Source: Lewinella sp. 4G2 (GTDB lineage Bacteria > Bacteroidota > Bacteroidia > Chitinophagales > Saprospiraceae). From it: DNA of 64,000 bases. This document shows, one piece after another, positions 9,577 through 18,200 of the stretch. Below the pieces are notes generated by a model. The model was given only the letters and a program-made list of their open reading frames with translations, ran no database searches and was not told the origin of the DNA. The stretch covers positions 496,001 through 560,000 of the forward strand of contig NZ_LVWJ02000014.1 of the NCBI RefSeq assembly GCF_001625015.1, read 5' to 3'. Within the stretch, counting starts at the first letter, position 1, and each line of letters begins with the position of its first letter. Both the position numbers and the translations under genes were made by a program.

Positions 9577-10878
9577 CTACTTTTTACGGAAGAAGATGGA
9601 GATCGGTACGCCCGTAAAGTCGAAGGCTTGGCGGAGTTGGTTCTCCAGGTAATTCTTGTAGCTGTCCTTCATGTGCTGCGGGTGGTTGCAGTAGAAGGCG
9701 AAGGCCGGGTAGGCGATCGGTAGCTGGACGACGTACTTGATGGAGATCTCCCGGCCACGGTAGCTCGGCGGGCTGTAGCGCTCCATGGCGTTTTGCATCA
9801 CCTCGTTCAACTTGGAGGTTGGGATGCGGCGGTTACGGTTCTCGAATACCTGCATGGCGGCCTCGACCGTCTTCATGATCCGCTGCTTCTCGGTGACGCT
9901 CATGAAAATGATCGGCACGTCGGTGAAAGGGGCGAAACGTTCGCGGACCTTGGCCTCAAAATCCCGCGTCGTATTGGTTTCCTTATCCTTGATGAGGTCC
10001 CACTTATTCACGGCGATGACGACCCCCTTATTACGCTTCTGGGCGATGCGGAAAATGGCCAGATCCTGGCTTTCCACCCCGTCCTCGGCGGAAATCATCA
10101 GGACGACGATGTCCGCCCGCTCAATGGCCCGGACGGCGCGCATGACGGAGTAGAACTCCAGGTTTTCGTAGACCTTGGCCTTCTTGCGGATCCCGGCCGT
10201 ATCGATCAGGTTGAATTCGTGGCCGAACTTGTTGTAGTGGCTGTTGATGGTGTCCCGCGTCGTCCCGGCAATATCAGTTACGATGTTGCGCTCCTCGCCG
10301 AGCAGGGCGTTGATGAAGGAGGACTTACCGGCGTTCGGTTGGCCGACGATGGTCACTTGCGGTAAGGTCGTTTCCTCCTCTTCGTAGTTCTCGATGTGCT
10401 TCACTACCTCGTCGAGCAAATCACCCGTACCGGAGCCGGTGACGGAGGAGAGGTAGTGGGTATCGGGGAAGCCCATGGACCAGAATTCGGCGGCTTCCAG
10501 CGTCCGTGCGTGGTTGTCTACCTTGTTGACGGCCAGGAAAACCGGCTTGTCGGTGCGGCGGAGCATTTTGGCCACCTCCTCGTCAAGGTCGGTGATGCCG
10601 GTAGAAACGTCCACCATAAAGATGATCACCTTCGCTTCGTCGATGGCGATCTCCACCTGGTCGCGGATGGCGGCTTCGAAGACGTCGTCCGAATTACGGA
10701 CGAAGCCCCCGGTATCGACCACGGCGAATTCCTTTCCGTTCCAGTGGGAGTGGCCGTACTGGCGGTCCCGCGTTACGCCGGATTGGTCATCAACGATGCT
10801 CTGCTTTTCGCCGATGAGGCGGTTGTAGAGGGTTGATTTCCCCACGTTGGGTCGGCCTACGATTGCTATAATGTCCAT
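9577..10878 (-). CDS. der: Ribosome biogenesis GTPase Der
   Basis: A 433-aa tandem GTPase needed for late assembly of the 50S ribosomal subunit. Two G domains are visible: GRPNVGKSTL at residues 8-17 with DTGG and NKVD, and GQPNAGKSSF near residue 178 with DTAGI and NKWD. The C-terminal KH-like RNA-binding domain ends in FFRKK. Length is typical. It stands alone, divergent from the MscS gene, with 195 bp between them. Confidence 0.97.
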   Translation of the reverse strand: MDIIAIVGRPNVGKSTLYNRLIGEKQSIVDDQSGVTRDRQYGHSHWNGKEFAVVDTGGFVRNSDDVFEAAIRDQVEIAIDEAKVIIFMVDVSTGITDLDEEVAKMLRRTDKPVFLAVNKVDNHARTLEAAEFWSMGFPDTHYLSSVTGSGTGDLLDEVVKHIENYEEEETTLPQVTIVGQPNAGKSSFINALLGEERNIVTDIAGTTRDTINSHYNKFGHEFNLIDTAGIRKKAKVYENLEFYSVMRAVRAIERADIVVLMISAEDGVESQDLAIFRIAQKRNKGVVIAVNKWDLIKDKETNTTRDFEAKVRERFAPFTDVPIIFMSVTEKQRIMKTVEAAMQVFENRNRRIPTSKLNEVMQNAMERYSPPSYRGREISIKYVVQLPIAYPAFAFYCNHPQHMKDSYKNYLENQLRQAFDFTGVPISIFFRKK

Positions 10879-11003
10879 ATGGGCGCGAAGATACGACCGG
10901 GGGGCGTAGGGGTGGTGGCATCGGCTGAGTGTACGGTGTTTCCGTACGTAAAGGGGTTGGTCCTAAATTCTCACCTCGGTCCTAATTGCTTGCCCACTTG
11001 CTT

Positions 11004-11022
11004 GGCACCCGCGGCAGCGCCC
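11004..11022 (-). repeat. GC-rich 18-bp dispersed word, intergenic
   Basis: Plus strand reads GGCACCCGCGGCAGCGCCC, one base different from the commonest form. It lies about 50 bp upstream of the MscS start codon. Confidence 0.65.
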
Positions 11023-11073
11023 TGTTAAGCCCCTTCCCCAAGAACCTCCCCAAAATTCCTCCGTTCCACCGCC

Positions 11074-12003
11074 ATGGAAGATCAGGTAGAAGAAAAAGTG
11101 GATTCGATTCAGGACCTCGTCAGGGAGCTGTGGAGCGACCTGTTGCTGGCCATCCCCGGCCTCATCCTGGCGTTGATCATCATCATCGTGGGGCTCTTCG
11201 TGGCGCGGTGGCTGGCCAAGTTGGCCGGGCAAAAGATCCTTTCCCGGATGGATGACCCGCTGATGGGGCGTTTCCTCACGAATACGCTGCGCATTCTGCT
11301 CATCATCGGCGTCGTATTGCTGGCCCTGAACGCCATGGGGCTGGGCGGAATCGCCGCCGGTATTTTCGGTGCGGCCGGCGTGGGAGCAGTCGTGTTGGGT
11401 TTTGCGTTTCAGGACATCGGGGAGAACTTCATCGCCGGCATCGTGCTGGCCTTCAACCGGCCTTTCGAGGTGCTCGATACGATCGAGATCGACGGCTACT
11501 TCGGCAAGGTGCGGGGCCTGAATCTCCGTTATACCCACCTGAAAACTTTCGACGGTAAGGACATCTACATCCCCAACGCCGACGTACTTAAAAAACCCCT
11601 GCAGAACTATACGGCGGATGGCTTCATCCGCAGTGACTTCAGCGTCGGAATCGACTACGGCGACGACATTGATGGGGCTAAGGCCGTCATTCAGGAAGTG
11701 CTGGATGACCACCCGAACGTCGTCCACGACGAGGAGCACGAGAACTTCGTGATTGAGGACGAGCTCGGGGTAAGCACCGTCAATCTTAAGGTCTATTTCT
11801 GGCTCCACACCAAGGATTTCCGGGCCAATTCCCTGCAGAGTCGGGGACTCGTTATCCGCGACGTGAAAAACGCCATCGACCGGACGGGCTACAACATGCC
11901 GGCGGACATCACGGAGGTCAAACTTTACGGCGGCGCGCGTGACATCCCCATCCGTGTCGAATTTGACAATACGCCGAATTCCGAGGCCGAGAACCTCGAG
12001 TAA
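11074..12003 (+). CDS. Small-conductance mechanosensitive channel (MscS family)
   Basis: A 309-aa inner-membrane channel that releases solutes when membrane tension rises during osmotic downshock. Three hydrophobic segments occupy about residues 24-150. The third, pore-lining helix is rich in Gly and Ala (GLGGIAAGIFGAAGVGAVVLG) as in MscS TM3. The family signature GFAFQDIGENFIAG follows, then a beta domain (FNRPFEVLDTIEI) and a mixed C-terminal vestibule domain. Length is close to E. coli MscS (286 aa). The flippase-like gene starts 30 bp downstream but has its own promoter-like box. Confidence 0.92.
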   Translation: MEDQVEEKVDSIQDLVRELWSDLLLAIPGLILALIIIIVGLFVARWLAKLAGQKILSRMDDPLMGRFLTNTLRILLIIGVVLLALNAMGLGGIAAGIFGAAGVGAVVLGFAFQDIGENFIAGIVLAFNRPFEVLDTIEIDGYFGKVRGLNLRYTHLKTFDGKDIYIPNADVLKKPLQNYTADGFIRSDFSVGIDYGDDIDGAKAVIQEVLDDHPNVVHDEEHENFVIEDELGVSTVNLKVYFWLHTKDFRANSLQSRGLVIRDVKNAIDRTGYNMPADITEVKLYGGARDIPIRVEFDNTPNSEAENLE

Positions 12004-12021
12004 AGCTTTACGGCGGGGCCT

Positions 12022-12029
12022 TACCTTTG
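12022..12029 (+). promoter_or_regulatory. Bacteroidota -7 box TACCTTTG
   Basis: Matches the Bacteroidota sigma factor -7 consensus TAnnTTTG. It ends only 4 bp before the ATG at 12034, so a transcript from it would start at or inside the start codon. No good -33 TTTG was found. Confidence 0.35.
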
Positions 12030-12033
12030 CGGC

Positions 12034-13092
12034 ATGAACAAGCGCCTCGCCAATGCCCTGAAATTCATCGCCTTCGTCGGTGTCGGGGTGGGCATCCTTT
12101 ACCTGATGTACCGGAGCCAGCAGGCGGCTTACCTTTTGCAGTGCCAGCTCGACGGGGTGCCCGAGGATCAGTGCAGCTTGCTCGATAAATTGGCGGCGGA
12201 TTTCCGCAGCGCCAGCCCGTTCTACCTCTTCCTCACGCTCCTGGCCTTCTGCGTTTCCAACCTCAGCCGGGCGCTGCGGTGGAACATGATGTTGCGCACT
12301 TTTGGCAATACGCCGAAGCTGAGCAACGCTTTTCTCACCATCAATCTCGGCTACTTCGCGAACCTTGGCTTCCCGCGTTTGGGCGAGATTCTGCGGCCAG
12401 CCACCATGGCCCGCTACGAAAACATTGCGCTAGAACGCGTCGTCGGCACGGTCGTCGTAGAGCGCATGGTCGACGTCATCTTCATTCTGATCGCTACGGC
12501 GCTGGCGCTGGTGCTGGGCAAGGACGTGATAATGGACTGGGTACTTTCGTCCGTGGACGTTTCCAAGTTTGCGTCGCTGCCGTACATCCTGGGGATCGGC
12601 GGCGCTTTGGGATGCATCCTCCTCTACCTACTCTGGCACCAGCGGCAGCGCATTATGGCCACTAAAATTGGGGGGAAGATCATGGATATCCTGAAGGGTT
12701 TTGGCGAAGGCATTCAGACGGCCCTGCGGGTCAAAAGCCCGGCCTTGTTCCTCTTTCACAGCGTCAACATCTGGGTGATGTACTTCCTGATGACCTGGTT
12801 CACCATCCTGGCCTTTAAACCGACGGAAGCCCTATCCCCCGTCGCCGCGCTCGTCACTTTTGTGAGTGGCGGCTGGGGCATCGTCATCCCGAGCCCCGGC
12901 GGCATGGGCACCTACCACTTTCTGACGGGAGAGGCGCTGCAACTCTACGGCGTGAGCGCGCTGAATGCGTTTAGTTGGTCCAATATCAGCTTCTTTACGA
13001 TCCAGATTGGCTGTAACGTACTGATTGGTTTAGTGGCGCTGTTGCTGTTGCCGGTGATCAATAAGGGGTATGCGCCAGAGCGGGTTGGGTAG
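12034..13092 (+). CDS. Flippase-like membrane protein (LPG synthase TM-region family)
   Basis: A 352-aa polytopic membrane protein of the UPF0104/AglD-like family, named for the membrane part of lysylphosphatidylglycerol synthase. Family features include seven to eight hydrophobic segments, NLSRALRWNMMLR near residue 75, the motif NLGYFANLGFPRLGEILRPATMARYE (positions about 103-128), a VVERMVD segment, and a conserved C-terminal PSPGGMGTYHF. The soluble aminoacyl-transferase domain of MprF is absent, so it is unlikely to make lysyl-lipids. Members are thought to move lipid-linked substrates. A second, distinct member is at 37047-38024. Confidence 0.8.
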   Translation: MNKRLANALKFIAFVGVGVGILYLMYRSQQAAYLLQCQLDGVPEDQCSLLDKLAADFRSASPFYLFLTLLAFCVSNLSRALRWNMMLRTFGNTPKLSNAFLTINLGYFANLGFPRLGEILRPATMARYENIALERVVGTVVVERMVDVIFILIATALALVLGKDVIMDWVLSSVDVSKFASLPYILGIGGALGCILLYLLWHQRQRIMATKIGGKIMDILKGFGEGIQTALRVKSPALFLFHSVNIWVMYFLMTWFTILAFKPTEALSPVAALVTFVSGGWGIVIPSPGGMGTYHFLTGEALQLYGVSALNAFSWSNISFFTIQIGCNVLIGLVALLLLPVINKGYAPERVG

Positions 13093-13129
13093 GGTAGTTA
13101 CCCGTCTAAAATCTAATGTCTTTTTCAAT

Positions 13130-13272
13130 CCGGACGCTCGCGGGACCTCCTGCGTCGGACGCCACGAGGACCTATTGAAATGTGTAAGGTTCTAACTCTT
13201 TACCTACCCCCAAGGACCTCGTAGCGTGGTCAATTCGCGCGCAGCAAGAATTGAACTCCTGCGAGCGTCCGG
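13130..13272 (+). repeat. 143-bp inverted-repeat element, copy 1
   Basis: Starts CCGGACGCTCGC and ends GCGAGCGTCCGG, perfect 12-bp terminal inverted repeats that extend imperfectly inward. No reading frame of note. Two further copies (14791-14933, 14980-15122) differ at a few positions. With the intervening insertion sequence and one copy of its duplicated target removed, the spacing between copies 1 and 2 is 188 bp, matching the 189 bp between copies 2 and 3. Confidence 0.85.
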
Positions 13273-13321
13273 CCCCCCCGTCTATGTCCTAAACCAAATA
13301 CGTTGACACCAATGCATCGAA

Positions 13322-13723
13322 ATGTCAACAAAAAATCGGAAGATCCGTCCCACCAAGCGCTACGGCGAGTGCTTCAAACGAGCCCGCGTCAAAGATTTTG
13401 AGGAGGGCACCTTTAGTGTCAAGCAAATGGTCCAGCTTTACGGCGTATCTTATCAAACGATCTACAACTGGATCGCTAAATACAGTAGCATGGCCAAGAA
13501 GAATGCCGTTATCGTCGAAGTCCCCAATAGTCAAACTGCTAAGCTTGCAGAACTGCAACGTCAGCTCGCCGAACAGCAAGCCCTCCTCGGTCGGATGGCC
13601 ATTCAACTTGACCACAAAACGAGAATGCTGGCCATTTACGAAGAGGAGATGCCGGAGTTCAAAAAAAAAGCTGCTTCCACACTGCGCTCAGCCGACTCTT
13701 CGAGCAAAAAGAAGAGCCAATGA
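13322..13723 (+). CDS. IS3-family transposase OrfA
   Basis: A 133-aa DNA-binding subunit. Residues of about 15-60 form a helix-turn-helix (GTFSVKQMVQLYGVSYQTIYNWI) that recognises the element ends, followed by a leucine-zipper-like coiled coil (LAELQRQLAEQQALLGRMAIQL) that mediates multimerisation. Its stop codon overlaps the orfB start as ATGA. A run of nine A then G at 13661-13670 lies near its 3' end and probably shifts some ribosomes by -1 into the orfB frame. Confidence 0.9.
   Translation: MSTKNRKIRPTKRYGECFKRARVKDFEEGTFSVKQMVQLYGVSYQTIYNWIAKYSSMAKKNAVIVEVPNSQTAKLAELQRQLAEQQALLGRMAIQLDHKTRMLAIYEEEMPEFKKKAASTLRSADSSSKKKSQ
13661..13670 (+). promoter_or_regulatory. Putative -1 ribosomal frameshift site AAAAAAAAAG
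   Basis: The orfA codons here are AAA AAA AAA GCT. A -1 slip moves reading into the orfB frame, which is open from here to the orfB ATG and joins the two proteins (KKK then SCFHTALSRL). IS3 elements typically make their OrfAB transposase by such a slip at an A-rich heptamer. Confidence 0.7.
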
Positions 13724-14706
13724 CGAAGCAAACGATCTATTTAGCCTTGGGCGTTAGTCGACAAGCTCACGCTGCTTTTTGGAAGCGCCGAGCTAAGTAC
13801 GAGGATGCCATGAACGGAGCTGAGTCTCAGTTAAAACTGTTGCGCAGAGAACACCCCGGCCTGGGCCTACAGAAAGCCTGGAGTATGCTACGGCCGCGGC
13901 ATATCTCGCGCAACGCATTCTGCCGTGAGATGACCCGGCGTGGCTATGCCCTAGTCCGTAAACGCAACTACGTGCGGGTAACCCGATCGGGGTCCTATCG
14001 CTATCCTAATTTAATTAAAGAACTGATTATCAATGGGGTTAACCAAGTATGGCAGAGCGATACGACGTACTATCGCATCAACAATAGCTTTTACTACATC
14101 ACCTTCATCATTGACGTTTATAGCCGTCAGATCGTAGGTGTCCATACGAGCAAACACCTACTGGCAACGGCAAACATCGCTGCCTTGGAAAGCGCTTTTC
14201 GCCAGTGTGGTCAGTCAGATCTACAGGGTCTCATCTTCCACAGCGATGGTGGTTCGCAGTATCGTAGTCGTCAGTTCGTCGAACGACTGCGTAGCAGAGG
14301 CATCTCAAGTAGTATGTGCGACGTAGCGCTGGACAATGCTTACGCTGAACGCCTCAACGGTGTGATCAAACAAGAGTACCTCGACCACTGGCAACCCAAA
14401 GACTTTGACCAGCTAAAGCGCCTGGTAAACAGAGCCGTGAAGCACTATAATACCAAACGGATCCACGGAAGGTTGCCGTTGCGAAGCAGTCCCAAAGCCT
14501 TTGTGGCCGGCTGGCGATCGGATCAGCCAGGCTACCGCTATGCGCTCTTGATCAAGGACGGCCAGGGGGTGAATGAAGACCTGTGCCCAACCGTCGTGAA
14601 GTATTTACCCACGCCCGGCAAGTATGCCCGTGAGGGGCGTGGGCAAATACTCCCCGCCGGTGTCAAGTACCTAACTGAGGAAAAATTTAAAAACCGTCGT
14701 GCGTAA
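13720..14706 (+). CDS. IS3-family transposase OrfB (DDE integrase core)
   Basis: A 328-aa catalytic subunit with the retroviral-integrase fold. The first acidic residue is in WQSDTTYYRI near residue 112, the second in FHSDGGSQY near 175, and the glutamate in NAYAERLNGVIKQEY near 209-219, giving the DDE triad with the DD(35)E spacing typical of IS3. The N-terminal HTH_21-like segment (HPGLGLQKAWSML) is present. The C-terminal 60 residues beyond the core are unusually long and not recognisable. It probably works as an OrfAB fusion made by frameshifting, with OrfB alone made by translational coupling at ATGA. Confidence 0.93.
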   Translation: MTKQTIYLALGVSRQAHAAFWKRRAKYEDAMNGAESQLKLLRREHPGLGLQKAWSMLRPRHISRNAFCREMTRRGYALVRKRNYVRVTRSGSYRYPNLIKELIINGVNQVWQSDTTYYRINNSFYYITFIIDVYSRQIVGVHTSKHLLATANIAALESAFRQCGQSDLQGLIFHSDGGSQYRSRQFVERLRSRGISSSMCDVALDNAYAERLNGVIKQEYLDHWQPKDFDQLKRLVNRAVKHYNTKRIHGRLPLRSSPKAFVAGWRSDQPGYRYALLIKDGQGVNEDLCPTVVKYLPTPGKYAREGRGQILPAGVKYLTEEKFKNRRA

Positions 14707-14790
14707 TGGCGCGACTTCATTATTAATCTGTCAACGCTATTTGGTTAGGCACACTAAAATCTAAAATCAAACTTCAAACGTCTTTTCAAT

Positions 14791-14933
14791 CCGGACGCTC
14801 GCGGGACCTCCTGCGTCGGACGCCACGAGGACCTAATGAAGTGTGTAAGGTTCTAACTCTTTACCTACCCCCAAGGACCTCGTAGCGTGGTCAATTCGCG
14901 CGCAGCAAGAATTGAACTCCTGCGAGCGTCCGG
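14791..14933 (+). repeat. 143-bp inverted-repeat element, copy 2
   Basis: Same ends and length as the copy at 13130. The copy is followed by a C-rich run and a 46-bp spacer that contains TCTAAAATCTAAAATCAAAC, also present before copy 2. Confidence 0.85.
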
Positions 14934-14979
14934 CCCCCCCGTCTAAAATCTAAAATCAAACTTCAAACGTCTTTTCAAT

Positions 14980-15122
14980 CCGGACGCTCGCGGGACCTCC
15001 TGCGTCGGACGCCACGAGGACCTAATGAAGTGTGTAAGGTTCTAACTCTTTACCTACCCCCAAGGACCTCGTAGCGTGGTCAATTCGCGCGCAGCAAAAA
15101 TTGAACTCCTGCGAGCGTCCGG
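14980..15122 (+). repeat. 143-bp inverted-repeat element, copy 3
   Basis: Starts exactly 189 bp after copy 2, so element plus spacer repeats in tandem. The unit is cut off right after the terminal GCGAGCGTCCGG. The following 154 bp up to the helicase gene carry no recognisable feature and presumably hold its promoter. Confidence 0.85.
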
Positions 15123-15276
15123 CCAGAGAACCAAGCGCTAGCAAAATTTAATTCCCCACCTCCCTTCCTAGTAATCAGCCCCTTACGACGGCTGACTTTC
15201 AGATCGGCCAAAAAACCGCTCCGGAAGCCAACTAAAGGGAGCGCTCAGACATTGAAAAGGGGTTAACCCCAACTGA

Positions 15277-18200
15277 ATGAACGGTAATTTTAGAGCACTC
15301 TGGGCCGACCTTTCCGCTACTGAACGCGACGTTGCCGTCGTACTCAGTATGGTGTACGAGGAGCGGTCCGTCCTGGACCTTTCCCGCCTCCTCAACAAGA
15401 TTGGGCTGCACCCGCCCAAGGGAGAGAATAGGTTCACCCACGCGGTAACCGAGGAGATCGTTCATAAGCTCCACGAGTTGGGGCTTTTCGTCAAGCACGA
15501 TGAACGCAGTTGGCGTATCTCACCCGACATTAGCGAACGCATTATGCGCCGCGCCAGCCGCCGGCCGGATTTTGCCCACCTGCTCAATGAGATCCGCCGC
15601 GAGCTTCCCTACAAGACTTACTGGCAACCCTCCAGCGCCCGCGCCCTCATGCGGGAGATCCGCATCAACTTTTACCTCCAGAACGAAAGCCAGTTTGAGC
15701 GCCTGCAGAAGGATACCGAAACCTTCTACCCCGACAAGGCGGCCACCGGCTTCTTTACCGACCCGCTGTACGATGAATTCAGCGCCCGTTGGGTAGAAAC
15801 CCTGCCCGCCGCCTGGCGCATCGAGAGCGTGAACCGGGCCTTCCGCCGCGCCATCAATCAGGTAGAACCGCTCGACCCGCTGATCGAATTCCTCGAGCAG
15901 TACGACGGTATTCGGGGCGCTGACGCAGGTGCCTTGCGGGATTTGCTAGCAGAAGCATTCGTCCTCCAGGGCAAATGGTCCCGACTACAACTGTGGGCCG
16001 ACCTGGAAACGGACGACTGGCGCAAAGCCGCCAACAACCTGATCTACCGCGTACTGCGCGACGACGATGAGGGCGCCGAAAAACTAATCAAAGCGGTGAA
16101 GGTGGGATTCCAGCGGGACCACGCTAATAAGTACCCTACCCACCTCGCAGGTTACCTCTACCAACTTTCCATGCTCCGCGCCGGTGGCGTGAAGTCCGGC
16201 AGCGCCTTCGGTAGGAACCTGGACGCCATGGAACCGACCCAGAACCTCCGCCTTGGGGGTACTTTTCTGGTCTTCCGTGCCCTGCAAGCTTACCTACGCA
16301 ACGACGAAGAGGCCCAGCGCATCGCCCTTGACGGATTGGACCGTACCGAGCAAAACGCCTTCACCCTCACCTTCCGCGCTCTGTACGACCTGTGGACGAG
16401 CCCTTCTTCGGAACCCGCCCCGGAAGCCTACCTGACCATCCTCGATGAATTGCGGGACAAAGCCGCCACCAACGGCTACCGCTGGATGGAAATGGAACTG
16501 ACGCGCGTCCTCGGCCTACGCCACGCGGACCCGCAAGCGCGCCAGGCTTACACGGAACGCGCCAATAGCCTGAGCGATGAGCTCCGCATTTTCTCCCTTT
16601 CCGACGCCATGCCCCGCATCGAGCCGTGGGAGCGGGCGCTGGAAGTCCTTGCCTCCATGTCCTCCCTCGAAAAAGGGTCGGATAAGAAAGCCAAGAAAAC
16701 TTCCCGCTTCGTCTGGTTCGTCGACTTCGATACCCGGGAATTGGAACCCCGCGAACAGACGCTAGGAAAGAATGGCACCTGGTCCAAAGGCAGGAAAGTT
16801 TCCCTCAAGCGCGTCAAGACCGGCGAAGTAGAGGGGATGACACCGCAGGACGTATCCGTCGCCCAAACGATTGAGGACGACGCGACGAAATTCCACCCGG
16901 CCGGCAGCTACACGATTCGTTACGAAGACGCCTTACTGGCGATGGTGGGCCATCCCCACCTGTACCTGCTAAAGAATCCGGCGGTAGGGGTAGACCTCGT
17001 CCGCCGTAACCCCCAACTCCTCATTGAGGAAGGGGACAACCGCCTCTTCGTCCGCTTCGCCCAGGATTTTGTAGGAACGGGCGTACAGGTAGTCAAAGAG
17101 ACGCCGACTCGCTACCAAGTGATCGAGGTAAACGACAGCCACGATGCCATCCACCGCCAGATCGGTAACGGATTGGAGATTCCCAAACGGGCCCGCCACC
17201 GCGTGCAGGAGGTCAGCCGTAACCTGAGCAAACTCGTCGAAGTACAGAGTACCCTCAACGGCCTGATCGACGACGTCGACCAAACGAAGGCGGACCAGCG
17301 GACTTACGTCCACCTGCTACCCATCGGGGAGACCTTTAAGGTGGAGTTCTTCGTCAAGCCCCTCGCGGCGGAAGACCAGTACTTTAAGCCGGGCAAGGGT
17401 CGCAACAAGGTCATCGGTGAAGTCGCCGGTCAACGCATCCTGGCGGAACGCAACATGAAAAAAGAGATCGAGCTGGCCGAAGAGGTCATTCTCGACTGTC
17501 CTACCCTACAGAAACTCGTCCACCGCGACTACGAGTGGCAGGTAGACGAAGTGGAAGATTGCCTGTCCATCCTGCTTGAACTACAACCCTTACGGGCGCT
17601 GGACAAGATCGTCCTGGAACACCCCCGCGGCGAGCGTATCCGTCTCGTCGGCAGCGTGGATTTCAGCGATCTCAGCCTCGGCGTCAAAGAAAAAGCAGGC
17701 TGGTTCGACGTTGAAGGTGAGCTCCGCGTGGACGATAACCAGGTCATCAACTTCCGCGAACTGATGGAAAAGGTGGCCGAAAACGAGCAGAGCCAGTTCA
17801 TCCAGCTAAGTGAAGGCCAGTACGTGGCCCTCACCGAATCCCTACGCCGTAAGCTCTCCGAAATGGAGGGCCTCATGAGCCAGGATAAGGATGGTCTCCA
17901 CCTCCACCCGCTCGCCGCCGGCATCCTCGACGACGTGGCCGACCAATTGGGCGACTTCGAAGCTGACGTTGCCTGGCGGGAATCCATCCAGCGAATTCAA
18001 TCCGTAGGGACGACCATTGCCCGCGTGCCTTCCACCTTCCGGGCAGAATTGCGCCCCTACCAGTTAGATGGTTTCCGGTGGCTGATGCGCCTCGCCGAAT
18101 GGGGCGTCGGTGCCTGCTTGGCGGATGATATGGGTCTGGGTAAGACCATCCAGGGCCTAGCCTGTCTGTTGGCCCGTGCCGAACAAGGCCCCGCCCTCGT

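Larger units (their letters stand above)
13285..14754 (+). mobile_element. Complete IS3-family insertion sequence, 1470 bp
   Basis: Carries orfA and orfB of an IS3-type transposase between imperfect terminal inverted repeats. The left end begins TGTCCTAAACCAAATACGTT and the right end, reverse complemented, begins TGTGCCTAACCAAATAGCGT; both start with the TG usual for IS3. The 3-bp sequence CTA directly flanks both ends (13282-13284 and 14755-14757), a target duplication of normal IS3 length. It landed in the spacer between units of the 189-bp repeat. Both genes and both ends look intact, so the element may be active. Confidence 0.92.

Noticed and set aside
13130-15122. Possible integron attC array
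   Set aside because: The inverted-repeat elements resemble attC only in being imperfect hairpins; the units carry no gene cassettes, no integrase is present and the core-site sequence is not seen.
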